A stretch of 64,000 nt of DNA from Symsagittifera roscoffensis (lineage: Eukaryota; Xenacoelomorpha; Acoela; Convolutidae). Under the pieces are notes generated by a model. It worked only from the letters and a program-made list of their open reading frames with translations. It ran no database searches and had not been told where the DNA came from. Made by a program: the position numbers and the translations under genes. This document shows, piece after piece, positions 22,000-34,494 of the stretch. Positions within the stretch are counted from its first letter, which is position 1. Every line of letters begins with the position of its first letter. The stretch spans positions 25,739,547-25,803,546 of the forward strand of contig NC_087067.1 of assembly GCF_963678635.1 (NCBI RefSeq). Reading direction: 5' to 3'.

Positions 22000-24900
22000 A
22001 TCGGCCTCTGTCTGTTTATTCTTGCTGCCAAATCGTTTACTGCCAAATCGCATGTGCATCTGTTTGCATCTTTTACTCGCAACGGCCTCTTTCTGTTCTG
22101 GTTCAGAGCTAGCGTTTGAAGCAAAATCGTCGTGACATTCGCATGATAGCTGCCGGACGTTTTTGCTGAAATTTTTCTGTCGCTTCAGTACTCCAGTAGC
22201 ATCTTCTACCGTTTATTTCTCAAGTTGCTCAGCTGAGTTAATGATATTCTGAATTTAACCTTTTAGATCGGAACCGCACAAAGGTTCGCAACCGAACAAG
22301 TGTTTTGTGCAGAGACAAAAACTCGTATTCTTTATTCGGTTGGCAGTCAGAATTAATGAACTGGATCGGTCCGATCATAAAATAGCTGAAAGTTCTTTGT
22401 GATGTTTTTTAGATAACAGATAGATCGGTTATTGTGTCTGGTATTTTTCGTAGTTCGCAGTATTCTTTTAGGTCCATCCTGGCTGGTACAGGCTGCACGT
22501 TGTTTGATTACAAGTATTCGAAGTAGAATTCTCGGAAATCAGAGCTTGAAAGCTTTTATGAGACAATCGCTTACCCACTTCAGCAGGTCTGGACCCGCAC
22601 TCTACAAAATAAAAAAATGTATCTCAACACGTTCATTGAACCTTTTTGTTCGTAAAACTTTTTTTGAGTAAATTTAATACTGACCTACCCGAGTTTGCGA
22701 ACAGAGCTTAAAAAATACAACACCAGAAAACAAAAAAGACGATCGGAAAAAAAGAACAAGCGTTGAGAACAAAAAGGGTAAAGCTAGCTTAAATGCTTTA
22801 AATGATCAAGCACAGCTCGCTGCATTCTTGTGCATAATTTGATTGGCGATCGATTGGTTAAGTTAAAATTCAAACTACGAAAAATTTAAAACCTCCGATT
22901 CTTCCGATTAAAACGACCTGTTTGAAATTATTTTGTGTTTAAATCAAAAGGAAGAAAATCTACCAGAGAAGAAAAAAAATCACTTCATCACCGCAACAAA
23001 AAGTCGAATCGATTTTTAAAAAAAAAACAGGAAAATCTGAATTGACTGAACAGCCCTCGAATTGACATCCCAGTAGGCCCTATAATTGATAACTCGGTTA
23101 TTGCAAAAAATGAATAAGAGTTCGAAGAGGACAGAGAAGCAAATTAGAAAACGAACGAAAACTGGCTAATTTCGAAAAAGTTAAGTAAGAGTTTGAAGAA
23201 GAGGTTACAAATCAATTGAAACTCCTAGGAAACAAAATATACTTCGACCCTTTTTGAATTCATGGGATAAAAATATACAACAACCCACATTCTCTATATC
23301 ATATTTTTCGTGTTGATACACTAATTAATTGAAATCTCAATTAATCCGAAAAAATGTTTAAAAAAAATTCATATTTGCTTCGATTGAAAAAGCTTGTACC
23401 TGATTTAATGTGTAAGACTTAAAAACAGTACCCCCTTCATCATTGCAACAAAAAAGAGCTTGTTTTTGTAAGCAAAACAAGGTAGGTCACAAGTGACTGA
23501 AATGCTTGCACATTGGTGTTTCAGTCAGCGATTCCGGCGTTTAAATGAGGTTTCTGAAAATAGCTACACAGCTCCGTACTTCTTTTTTTGTTTTCAACGA
23601 AATAAACAGTGGCGAAGCTCATTTTTGATGAAGTTCTTAAACAGCCTCAAAAAAATTGGAAATCATTCACTAAAGGGCAACAATCTTTGGATTGAAACCT
23701 GTTGTGCCAAAATCAATACAATTGTCATACAATTTCATGAAGTCTCAATTTTTTTACGACCGATTCATACTGGAAAAACTAATCCTGTACGAATTTATTT
23801 TGCCCTCAAAAGTACGACAAAAATGAGATAACTTCGCGAAATTTTAAAATATACAAAAAACAAAAAGGTAAAACAAAATGCCGAATATTAAAAGTGAAAT
23901 TTGAACCGACAGACTTTAGGACAAAAACCATGAACCTGAAAAAAATTTACGAAACTTTCTTTTTCTAATTACATCCTTATTGATTGTAGTTTTATTTGAG
24001 GTTCAAGATGTCCGAAATGACATTTAATTTTCCTATTAAACTGACAAATGACCGTTCTAAGAACAAAGTTATTTTAAGAAAAAAAGTAGATTCCGAGTGC
24101 AAAACCCTTGCTTAGCGCGAGAGATGGAAACTTTCGCTTTTAAACAAAAATATTTCATAATTTGAATAAAAGTACCCCTTGACGGGTGTATGGAGCAAAA
24201 TCTAATACCATACAATATTCAATTTTCAGGAAAGCTTTTTTCAATCAATTTAACAAAGTAGTTTGAGTAGGAGTTAAATAAGAAAAAAATATCAGAAAAA
24301 CGAAAAAAGATCATTTCTGATTACGAAAAAAATACAAATTAACTAAAATTCCTCGCCCTAACTGAGGTCTACTTCGTATCGGATATACCAAGCGAGCTAA
24401 CACGACCACAGCAAATAGCTAAGCTTCGATGTGATAACGTTTCTGAATACTTAAACCATACGTTAAAAGATAAAAAAAATAATTTTTCAGTATATTACTG
24501 AACATCAGGCACAAACACGGTATTTTTCCAGTTTAAAAGTTCCAAAACACAACTTGATTTTCATGTTTTATTTTTGATTTTTAACAGAGAACGCAGATTA
24601 ATATTGCCAGAGAATATAAATTGTTTTTGAAATAATTCGCACATCAACAAATTAGATTTCTAGTTTCAATAATCCAGAATAACTGGCAAGCTTAAATCTT
24701 TATTAGTTCCTGCATTTAAAATTACCGAACTCATTGGAGTGCTCGACGAAAACTTTAATCTTAAACATAAGTTAAAACGAAAGAATGAAAATTTTCACGC
24801 GAAACTGAATTTGAACAATGGTGAAACAAGTTGGCCACAATGGTGAAACCATTCAACAAACCTTATGTTTGACTTCTTTGGAATTAAACTCTTGAGAAAA

Positions 24901-25095
24901 GCGTGGAACTTTCTTTATGTAAAACTCTGCCTCTAATTTACTAAGATTTCTGAGCAACTATTGTTTGAAAGAAGCGCCAACAGAGCTTTTAGGCGAAATT
25001 TCTTAAAGAATTTTTCTCAGAGACTTACGCCTCTGGATTTTTAAAAGAAGCTAATCAGTTTGTTGTATATTCTGGTCAATATTATTCAAGGCCTC
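22000..25095. other. Long AT-rich stretch without recognisable features
   Basis: Read on both strands, it gives no protein resembling a known family, no tandem array and no copy of the recurrent families above. Open frames are short and of low quality. The purpose of the region is unknown. Confidence 0.5.
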
Positions 25096-25638
25096 CTATG
25101 TTCGAGCAATGTGTTGTGTGGCATCCTGCCGAAGTTGCAGGATATTTTCCGGTCCCAGGCGACTGCAGTTGGCCTTGGCCTCTTCATATGCCTCGAGGGG
25201 GCAGTTGGCGTACTTGGTTTTAATTAACTTATCATTGAAAAACCAGAATTCAATTTTCCACCAAGCATACATTTGGTAATGACTTAGTTACCTTAGAGAA
25301 AAGATTTTGAGATACCGAGAAATGTCTATAAGGTAAAACAAATCGACTTAAGTTTTACATAAGGACGACATATAGTTAACTTAAGGGATAATTATAAGTA
25401 TTAACTTACGCTCCTAAACTTTTTCAAGATTCTGGGAAGGCACGTCTGCAGTGTGAACCATGTGATTTCCGAGGCGAGACCATGTGCTCAATGACCAGTT
25501 GTTCACTGCAGATTTTATATTTTTCGTCCTTACTAAATTTTCGTCCTTACTTAGCCATGTTAGTTGCAGATAATTGCAATAAATCGCAACCTTCTCATTC
25601 AACTTTTTCACTTGAGTTGTCAACCGGTCCTGATTTAC
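25096..25638 (-). CDS. Candidate minus-strand gene: coiled-coil exon plus 58-codon terminal exon
   Basis: Low-confidence gene model. A 58-codon frame runs from ATG at 25272 to TAG at 25096. Its N-terminus is aromatic (MYAWWKIEFWFFND); the remainder is helical, charged and richer in GC than its surroundings (CPLEAYEEAKANCSRLG, ENILQLRQDATQHIART). Upstream on the same strand, 25638-25534 encodes 35 residues with heptad-like spacing (DRLTTQVKKLNEKVAIYC) and ends at a GTAAGG donor in phase 0. Between them, CTTTTCTCTAAG is a possible acceptor, but the frame just after it contains a stop, so the join is not proven. I recognise no family. The opposite strand is also open for about 40 codons here, which weakens the case. 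Confidence 0.28.
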
Positions 25639-25854
25639 CTATGAGAGTCTCTACTCGTCCAACCTACGGGCAGATTTTGGTGAAGCGAAGAAATCATATT
25701 AATTGCTTTGATTTTTCAGTAATTGTGATGCAATGAACGCACGTACCAAAGACTTCAACGACTTATAAGACGAACAGACCTATATACCATTGATCTCATA
25801 GAGCTTCCAACCCCTCATTGAGTTTTACGGATGAACTATCGTTTCTTACTAAAC

Positions 25855-28800
25855 AATTCTCGAAACGATCCAAACTGTTTGTAATGAATTCCTTCCTTAA
25901 ATCAGATTTCGTGCATAAATTATACATCATGTCTTTCGAAAAAAGTTCAAATAACAAACCGGTGCAAGTATAATAGTCACTGTTTGAGGCTGAGAGTCGT
26001 TCATACGAAAGGCAGTAGTTGCATGTTGGTTACAGCTCCAGGTGTGCTGATCATTTTGAGTTGCGAAATCATGAGCATGGTACAAACTCTTTCAGCGTTT
26101 GGATAGTGGCTTTATTGAGGCCGAAAGCCCAAATTGATTCCCTTAAAATGACGAGCTCTACTGAAACTGACGAGAATCCAACATATGGCAGTTTAAATTG
26201 AATAAACTAGTTCTACAAACTGAAACCAACAATTGACGTGCACTCGAAGTACAAGAACTCAAATCTTTAAAAAAAATCAAAAAAATTAAATACCGGTTGG
26301 GATGATCTGTACGCTTGCTGGCCAATTTGCTCAACATCACCGGGGTTAGAATCGTACTCAGAAATATCTGCAGTAAAATTAGATACTGGAGCAAAACATG
26401 GGGCAAGGGCTGATGCTCAGTATAAGCTGGAGGCACTTGAACTAAAGTCGGCGTCTCCGCCGAAGTTGAAAGAATGTCCGGTTTTTGTTCGTAAAAGGCT
26501 CTTCATTATCAGCAGTGAGGTTCTTACAGGCGTACAATAGTTTCATCATTTCCTCTTGTAATTAAGGTTCGAGATCAATAGTATAGAAACTAGCAGAAAA
26601 CGATTTCTTTCCAAAATGAGCTGTGATGATCTGATTCATCTACAGACAAGGCAATTTTTAGCGGCGCAAAGCGAACTCTAACCAGAATTAATCAAAAATA
26701 CGTATACGAATTTGATATAATTGTCGCACTTCAACGTGGTCTTTTATTTGATCAGATAGCACGCTCAACTAGCTCCGGTCTAGTACACTTGAATTCAAGT
26801 ATTAGCGAGATGCTGCCTAACGGTATTTTCGAGCTCTCCTATGTGGTTGCCCAGCACACGTTTTCCTTGACAGGAGCTAGACATCCTTAACAGATGGAAG
26901 CCTGAAAATTCTTTCGTACCAGAAAACTGACCTAAAACAACGCTATCAGAGGAAATAAAAAATCATCCAATAAGCCACCCAAAAACGGGTATTTTTTAAA
27001 GCTTTCACGAAAAAATACCAAATCGAAACACCCGTAGTTTAGAAAAACTATTTAAAACATAAGATAATCGAGATGATTAACAATAACCGTATTTTCTCAT
27101 TGTAATGAATGGTGTTCAGCGATGTCTGAGCTAACTAATTAACTCTGACTTGTTTTGAACCGAGTGACTTTCTTTTGAAAACTTTTCGCTTAAACGAATT
27201 TTTAACAACTAATGTTTACAATAACTGAACAAATTGCACCAAATTTTGAAGAGAAAATGTCTTGCTGCGGACTTCGCTTTTTGCTGAAATGTTCTCCAAA
27301 CGATCTAAACTGTTTGTAATGAGTTCCTTCCTAAATTCGTGCATAAATTATTCATCATTTCTTTAGAAAAAAGTTAAAATAACAAACCGGTGCAAGTTCA
27401 ATAGTCACTGTTTGAGGCTGAGAGTCGTTCGTACGAAAGGCAGTAGTTACATGTTGGTTACAGCTGCAGGTGTGCTGATCATTTTCAGTTGCGAAATCAT
27501 GAGCATGGTACAAATTCTTTCAGCGTTTGGACGGTGGCTTTACTGAGGCCGAAAGCCCGAGTTGATTCCCTTAAAATGACGAGCTCTACTGAAACTGACA
27601 AGAATCCAACATATGGCAATTTAAATTGAATAAACTAGTTCTACAAACTGAAACCAACAATTGACGTGCACTCGAAGTACAAGAACTCAAATCTAAAAAA
27701 AAAATCCAAAAATTAAATACCGGTTGGGATGATCTGTACGCTTGCTGGCCAATTTGCTCAACATAACCGTGGTTAAAATCGGACTCAAAAATATCTGCAG
27801 TAAAATTAGATACTGGAGCAAAACATGGGGCAAGGGCTGACGCTCAGTATAAGCTGGAGGCACTTGAACTAAAGTCGGCGTCTCCGCCGAAGTTGAAAGA
27901 ATGTCCGGTTTTTGTTCGTAAAAGGCTCTTCATTATCAGCAGTGAGGTTCTTACAGGCGTACAAGAGTTTCATCATTTCCTCTTGTAATTAAGGTTCGAG
28001 ATCAATAGTATAGAAACTAGCAGAAAACGATTTCTTTCCAAAATGAGCTGTGATGATCTGATTCATCTACAGACAAGGCAATATTTAGCGGCGCAAAGCG
28101 AACTCTAACCAGAATTAATCAAAATTACGTATACGAACTTGATATAATTGTCGCACTTCAACGTGGTCTTTTATTTGATCAGATAGCACGCGCAACTAGC
28201 TCTGGTCTAGTACACTAGAATCCAAGTATTAGCGAGATGCTGCCTATTGGTATTTTCGAGCTCTCCTATGTCGTTGCCCAGCACACGTTTTCCTTGACAG
28301 GAGCTAGACATCCTTAACAGATGGAAGCCTGAAAATCCTTTCGTACCAGAAAACTGACTTAAAACAACGCTATCAGATGAAATAAAAAAACATCCAATAA
28401 GCCACCCAAAAACGGGTGTTTTTTATAAAGCTTTCACGAAAAAATACCAAATCGAAACACCCGTAGTTTAGAAAAACTATTTAAAACATAAGATAATCGA
28501 GATGATTAACAATAACCGTATTTTCTCATTGTAATGAATGGTGTTCAGCGATGTCTGAGCTAACTAATTAACTCTGACTTGTTTTGAACCGAGTGACTTT
28601 CTTTTGAAAACTTTTCGCTTAAACGAATTTTTAACAACTAATGTTTACAATAACTGAACAAATTGCACCAAATTTTGAAGAGAAAATGTCTTGCTGCGGA
28701 CTTCGATTTTTTGCTAAAATATTCTCCAAACGATCTAAACTGTTTGTAATGAATTCCTTCCTAATTTCGTGCACAAATTATACAACATTTCTTTCGAAAA

Positions 28801-30127
28801 AAGTTAAAATAACAAACCGGTGCAACTTCAATAGTCACTGTTTGAGGCTGAGAGTCGTTCATACGAAAGGCAGTAGTTACATGTTGGTTACAGCTTCAGG
28901 TGTGCTGATCATTTTCAGTTGCGAAATCATGAGCATGGAACAAACTCTTTCAGCGTTTGGATGGTGGCTTTACTGAGGCCGAAAGCCCGAGTTGGTTCCC
29001 ATAAAATGACGAGCTCTACTGAAACTGACGAGCATCCATCCAACATATGACAACTTAAATTTAATAAACTAGTCAGATCAGCTGAAGTTTTAAAGCAACA
29101 ATTGACGTGCACTCGGAATACAAGAACTCCAATCTAAAAAAAAATCAAAAACTAAATACCGGTTGGGATCAGCTGGCCAATTTGCTCAACATCACCGGGC
29201 TTAGAATCGAACTCAGAATATATCCGCAGCAATATTAGATACTGGGGCAAAACATGGGGCGATGGCTGACGCTCAGTATAAGCTGGAAGCACTTGAACTG
29301 AAGTCGGCGTCTCCGCCGAAGTTGAAGGAATGTACGGTTTTTGTTCGTAAAAGGCTCTTCATTATCAGCGGTGAGGTTTTTACAGGCGTACAAGAGTTTC
29401 GTCGTTTCCTGTTGTATTTAAGGTTCGGGATCAATGGTATAGAATCTAGCAGAAAACGATTTCCTTCCAAAATGAACAGTGATGATCTGATTCCTCTACA
29501 AACAAGGCAGCTTTTAGCGGCGCAAAGCGAACTCTAACCAGAATTTATCAAAATTAGGTCTACGTACTTGATATGATTTTCGCACATCATTGTGGTCTTT
29601 TATTTGATCAGATAGCACGCGCAACTAGCTCCGGTCTAGAACACTAAAATCCAAGTTTTAGCGAGATGCTGCCTAACGGTATTTTCAAGTTTTCTTATGT
29701 GGTTGCTCAGCACACGTTTTCCTTGACGGGAGCTAGACATCCTTAACAGATGGAAACTCGAAAATTCTTTCGTACCAGAGAACTGACCTAAAACAACGCT
29801 ATCATAGAAAATAAAAAACTTTCAATAAGCCACCAAAAAACGAGTATTTTTTTCTTCAAAGCTTCCAGGAAAAAAAACCAAACCGAAACACCCGTAGTTT
29901 TGAAAATTTAGTTAAAACATAAGGTAATCGAGATGATTAACAATAACTGTATTTTCGCATTCTACTAAATGGTGTTTACCAATTTCTCATCGAGATAATG
30001 AACTCATACTTGTTTTGAACCGAATGACTTTCGTTTTTCGTTAAAACGAACTTTTAGCAACTAATTTTTTCGAATAAATTGCACCAAATTTTGACAAGAG
30101 CATATGTCTTGTGCCCGACTTCGATTT
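25855..30127. repeat. 1.43-kb tandem repeat, three copies
   Basis: Copies are about 25855-27293, 27294-28724 and 28725-30127. Anchors such as AAACTGTTTGTAATGA (25873, 27308, 28739) and AAAATGAGCTGTGATGATCT (about 26613, 28040; changed in copy three) give a period of about 1,430 bases. Copies one and two are nearly identical; copy three is more diverged and slightly shorter. Each unit contains two possibly coding stretches described separately. The array could be a macrosatellite or a degenerated tandem gene cluster. Confidence 0.9.
29262..29537 (+). pseudogene. Open frame kept only in the third tandem copy
   Basis: In copy three, one frame is open for 91 codons (start-like ATG in GCGATGGCTGACGCTCAG; motifs LEALELKSASPPKLKE, VFVRKRLFIISGEVFTGVQE, KRFPSKMNSDDL, LLAAQSEL) and ends TAA. 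The homologous frames in copies one (about 26400-26680) and two (about 27830-28110) are cut by stops after GVQ or FLL. Most differences between the copies leave the surrounding residues similar. It may be a relict exon of an unknown protein; no family is recognised. It could equally be a chance frame. Confidence 0.3.
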
Positions 30128-30129
30128 AC

Positions 30130-32520
30130 AATGAATGGCTTACACCAAACTTTGATTTGAACCAAATGGTTTGCACGGAACTTTTAAAGTAAATGAATGG
30201 CTTGGACGAAACATTGATTTCAACCGAATGGCCGGCAACAAAAACTTTCTATGAACTAAATAATTTGCACTAAGTCTTGAATAGAACTGATGGGATGGCG
30301 CCAAACTTTGATTAAAGAAGAAAGGCCTACACCATCGATTTAAATTGAGTGCTCTGCACGAATTGTTTGCCTAAAGCGAAAGGACTGCGAATTTTCAGAA
30401 CTGAATGTCTTGCTCCAAACTTTAGTTTGAACGGAATCGAAAATACCTATAATTTTAATAAACTGAATGGTTTGCACCAAACTTTGACTCGTACTGAAAA
30501 GATTGCAAAAAAGTTTGGTTTCAAGCGAGTTAAGCTAAACACATTTTGTGTTTGCACCAGCTTTTGAATGGTTTACACCAACTACTGACTCACATAAAAT
30601 GGTTTGCACCGCTCGTTGATTTGAAGCAAATTGTTTCCAACGATTTCTAATTGAAATGAGTGGGTTGCCCCAAACTTTGATTTTAACTAAATGGGTGGCT
30701 GCAAAATTTCGCGCGAACGAAATACTCTACACCAAATTTTGAATACAACTGACTGGCTGGCACTAAACTGTGATTTACAGCGAAATACTTACACCAATTA
30801 TACCATAAGTGCTAGCTTTTCCTTCCAAATCAAAATTGAGTACAAGTCGTTCAGTTCTGAAAGTTAGCAAACCATTCGCTTCAAACAAACGTTCACTGCA
30901 AACCAATCAATTTCAACCAATATTTGGTAAAAGTGTTTCGCTGTAAATCACAGTTTGGTGACAGCCAATCAGTTCTATTCAAAAATTTTTGTAGAATATT
31001 GCGTTCGCGCGAAATTTTGTAGCCGCCCATTTAGTTAAAATCAAAGTTTGGGGCAACCCACTCATTTCAATTAGAAATCGTTGGAAACAATTTGCTTCAA
31101 ATCAACGAGCGCAAACCATTTGATGTGAATCAGTAGTTGGTGTAAACCATTCAAAAACTGGTGCAAACACAAAGTTTGTTTAGCTTAACTCGCTTGAAAC
31201 CAAACCTTTTTGCAATCCTTCCAGTACGAGTCAAAGTTTGGTGCACACAATTCAGTTTGTAAAAATTATAAGTACTTTCGATTCCGTTCAAACTAAAGTT
31301 TGGTGCAAACCATTCAGTTCTAAAATTTCGCAATCGAAAGGATTGCGAATTTTCAGAACTGAATGGCTTGCACCAAACTTTTGTTTGAACGGAATCGAAA
31401 ACATTTATAACTTTTATAACCTGAATGGTTTGTACCAAACTTTGACTCGTACTGGATGGATTGCAAAAAAAGTTTGGATTCAGGCTAGTTACGCCAAACA
31501 AATTTTGTGTTTGCACCAGTTTTTGAATGGTTTACACCAACAACTGATCCACATCAAATGGTTGGCACCGCTAGTTGATTTGAAGCAAATTGTTTCCAAC
31601 GAATTTTTAATTGAAATGAGTGGGTTGCCCCAAACTTTGATTTTAACTAAATGGGTGGCTAAAAAATTTCGCGCGAACGGAATATTCTACAACAATTTTT
31701 GAACAGAACTGATTGGCTGGCACCAAACTGTGATTTACAGCAAAATAATTAAACCAATTATTGATTGAAATTGATTGGTTTGCAGTGAACGTTTGTTTGA
31801 AGCGAATTCAGAACTGAACGGCTTGCATACTTTTAGAACTGAACGGCTTGCACCAAATTTTGATTTGAACGGAATAGCTAGCACTAAAAATTTTTCATTA
31901 GATGTATGGTTTGCACCAAAACTTGACTGGAACTAGAAGGTTCGCAATTAAGTTTGATTTCATTTCAATTAGTTTAACCAAAATTTGAGTTTCATTGAAT
32001 GGCTAACACCAACCATTTTTCAACAAATATATTCACGGAAAGTAGTTTGCAATAAGACTTGTCTAGAACTGAAAGGTCTGCGCCGGACTTTGATTAACCT
32101 TAAATGAATGACAGCAGCCTTTGTTTAAAATCGAGTGGTTTGCACCAAACACTGATTTGCATTAAATGGCTGGCAACAACAATTTCGCACGAACTGAATG
32201 TTCTGCATTAAGTTTTGAGTAGAACTGATTAGCTGAGGCACCAAACATCGATTTGAATTGGATGGTTTGCACCATACTTTGATTTGAGGCGAATGGTTTG
32301 CACCAATCTTTTATTTGAAAAGAAAGTCCTGTATCCAATTTTAATTTGAACTGAATAGCTAGGTAGAATTTAATTAAGTGAACTGTATGATTTGAGCCTT
32401 ACCTTGGCTTAAAATAAATGGACTGCTGCGTTAACTTATTGGCTAGCACCACTCCTTGATTCAAAATGATTGATTTGCACCAAACATGAACGAAAATGAG
32501 TGGCTCGCACTGATTTAATA
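30130..32520. repeat. Degenerate minisatellite field (TTTGCACCAAACTTTGA words)
   Basis: About 2.4 kb is composed of variable units of roughly 38-45 bases of the form GAATGGTTTGCACCAAACTT-TGATTTGAAC. The words appear in both orientations: forward in about 30130-30830 and 31340-32500, and reversed in 30862-31335. The reading frames inside, on either strand, are products of the repeat. Confidence 0.85.
30862..31815. repeat. Near-perfect palindrome of about 470-bp arms
   Basis: The left arm, 30862-31335, is the reverse complement of the right arm, 31341-31815, around a centre near 31337 (CGCAATC-GAAAG-GATTGCG). Landmarks at both extremes pair: CAAACAAACGTTCACTGCAA on the left with TTGCAGTGAACGTTTGTTTG on the right. 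A further direct copy of the right arm lies at about 30375-30800, so the order is arm, inverted arm, arm. A transcript would form a very long double-stranded hairpin. Confidence 0.88.
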
Positions 32521-32677
32521 AAAATAAAAGCATATATCAGCCTTAAAATAATCTTAAGTCCTTTCGAATGAGAGCCACTTTTTGTTATGGCTCCAAAATC
32601 TTTACAAGTTGTAAATAACGTACGAAACGATACAAAGATGAATAAGTATCTCATTTTTTCCCAAAAAAGTGAAGTAC

Positions 32678-34494
32678 TCAAACCGTTTCACTCATTAGGA
32701 AGGCTTCTTCGGATCTGGTTACTCCAGATGTTTGCATAAATCCCCCAACCCCTCCAACTGCCCGTTCTGTTTCGTCGGTCGATTGGAACATCTGGCGGAC
32801 AGCATCCGTGAACATTTTTCCAACTCCGGGCTTAATTTTTGCTGACTGGCTTGAGGGCTCTCATTTCTTCCAATCCTGAAGTAAGTGAGGACACAACTTG
32901 AACCCTCTACAAAAACAAGCTTTTCAATTGCCGCCCAATTTTTTCAGGTTTATCGGACATTTTGCTCAAGTCCATCCCATTCCATATATTTGCTGCTGCT
33001 GTTTGGGATATGTTGATTTCTAAAAATTAGATAATCTGATTCAGAAAAATGAAAAGAACGAGTATAACTTATATCAGTTTAAAGATATATATTTGCTGGT
33101 CGGCACGCAGTTTGAGGCCCTTAAGCCGATATAATAGAGGCCGAAACCAATTCAACGGATATGATAAAAAATAAAAATGCCGAAAAAAATGTCGTCATGA
33201 AAAACTTAAACCAAAGTTTCCAGTTAACAGTTTAGCAAATTGTGCGATCTAGAGGTGAGCGCAAAAGTTATGTTTTACTCGGAAGGATTCAGGTAATGCT
33301 ATGATAGAGTATCAGTAAATCAAAAACGAGCGGCCAGATCAGTAAATCGAAAATTAATGTATCAATTGCGTAATCCCATTAGCATGGGGGTTACAGCAAC
33401 TTGGAATAAAGCTGAACTACCGAGCTACGGGATCTAAGCCGACAAAAATAAACAGATGATAATAATCCGAAAAAGGACAAAACTCAAGTTTGCAAAAAGT
33501 TGTTTATCTCTATGCCAGATGCGCCTGATGGTCGATTGGATTTGATTTCATAATTAACAAACGGTAAAAAAGCCGAAAAAACCTGATTAGAAACCCTTCA
33601 TGCAGAGGGAAAAGGGTCGTTACGTCCGTAACTTGTCCGAAGTTGCGTCGTTACGTCCGACACTTTTTTTGGATGTAACGACGCAATAAGAGGTCACTAA
33701 GTCGAAATTTAAAAAGCCAAAATTTTTTAATCCGAAAAAATTTTGAAAAAAAGTTTATATATCGAGCGGTTAAAATTACAACCAATCTGAAAAACAAATT
33801 TCAATTCGGCCGGATTTTCGAAATGCTATAAACAACTGCAGTTAAAACTGTTTACAGCGAAGACAAAGGATTCTTAGATGTGGTAACACAGCCGGCCAAA
33901 CATAAGTAAACAAATATTTGGCCGAAATTTTTCTGAACCCGAATAATTACGGTCTGATTCGAACCCAGGAACTTTGCCGTCCCATGGGTAATCCTTACCA
34001 TCAGGCTAAATCTGCAAGATACACTGCAAACTTTGATAGCCTTATGAAGCAAGGTACCACCAGTTCAATGGGTTCAATGAGTCCTGTGGACAAAGTTGTT
34101 TACGGGAAAAAAATCTAGTAACCAATTGGGATCAATTGAGCAATTCGGCTCCCCGTAATGGCCAATTGAGCTATCTCTCCCCGAGCAAAAACAGTAAAAC
34201 GCTACAAAAAGACGTCAGCAAAGGCAAGTAGATGGTTGATGTGTTCGTAGCACAAAATCAGTTGACCGACTGAAAATGATTGTTAATGAGTATCGAGAAA
34301 AATTTTTAAAAGAAACAATGAATTACTTTCAAATTTTTGTTTGGAGGACCATCGCTTTGTCTAGGAAAGCGACTTACCATCTTAATACTGTCTGCAATAC
34401 ATTTTCCGCCTTTGAAGACAGAAAAAATCTTTTTCAATGCCGGTTTTTGAACAAAGCAATATTCGACGCAATTGCCAACAAGCATTGAAACCTT
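32678..34494 (-). pseudogene. Exon-like islands on the minus strand, possible gene remnant
   Basis: Two islands look protein-coding. 34494-34378 reads VSMLVGNCVEYCFVQKPALK, continues KIFSVFKGGKCIADSIKM and ends at a consensus GTAAGT donor in phase 0. 32875-32678 follows a TTACTTCAG acceptor and in phase 0 reads DWKK, a TGA stop, then EPSSQSAKIKPGVGKMFTDA, VRQMFQSTDETERAVGGVGG and on to a terminal TGA. The internal stop suggests decay. Between them, about 32940-33017 is open in another phase (AAANIWNGMDLSKMSDKPEK). No family is recognised. The 32.7-kb island is also open on the + strand, where GTAAGT at 32881 and TTTTTTCAG at 32941-32949 would bound a 69-base intron, so even the strand is uncertain. 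Confidence 0.25.
33340..34045 (-). mobile_element. Two tRNA-derived SINE-like heads, minus strand
   Basis: Near 33345-33440 the minus strand reads GATCCCGTAGCTCGGTAGTT and a CCATGCTAATGG-type end. Near 33950-34010 it reads TAGCCTGATGGTAAGGATTA followed by GGTTCGAATCAGACC, which are A- and B-box-like with tRNA-type spacing. Neither forms a complete cloverleaf by eye. A decayed R4 copy follows at about 34085-34135. Confidence 0.5.

Noticed and set aside
31151-31702. Open frames of 120-150 codons on both strands in the palindrome
   Set aside because: They are created by the TTTGCACCAAACTTTGA repeat and its inversion, and mirror each other across the palindrome.
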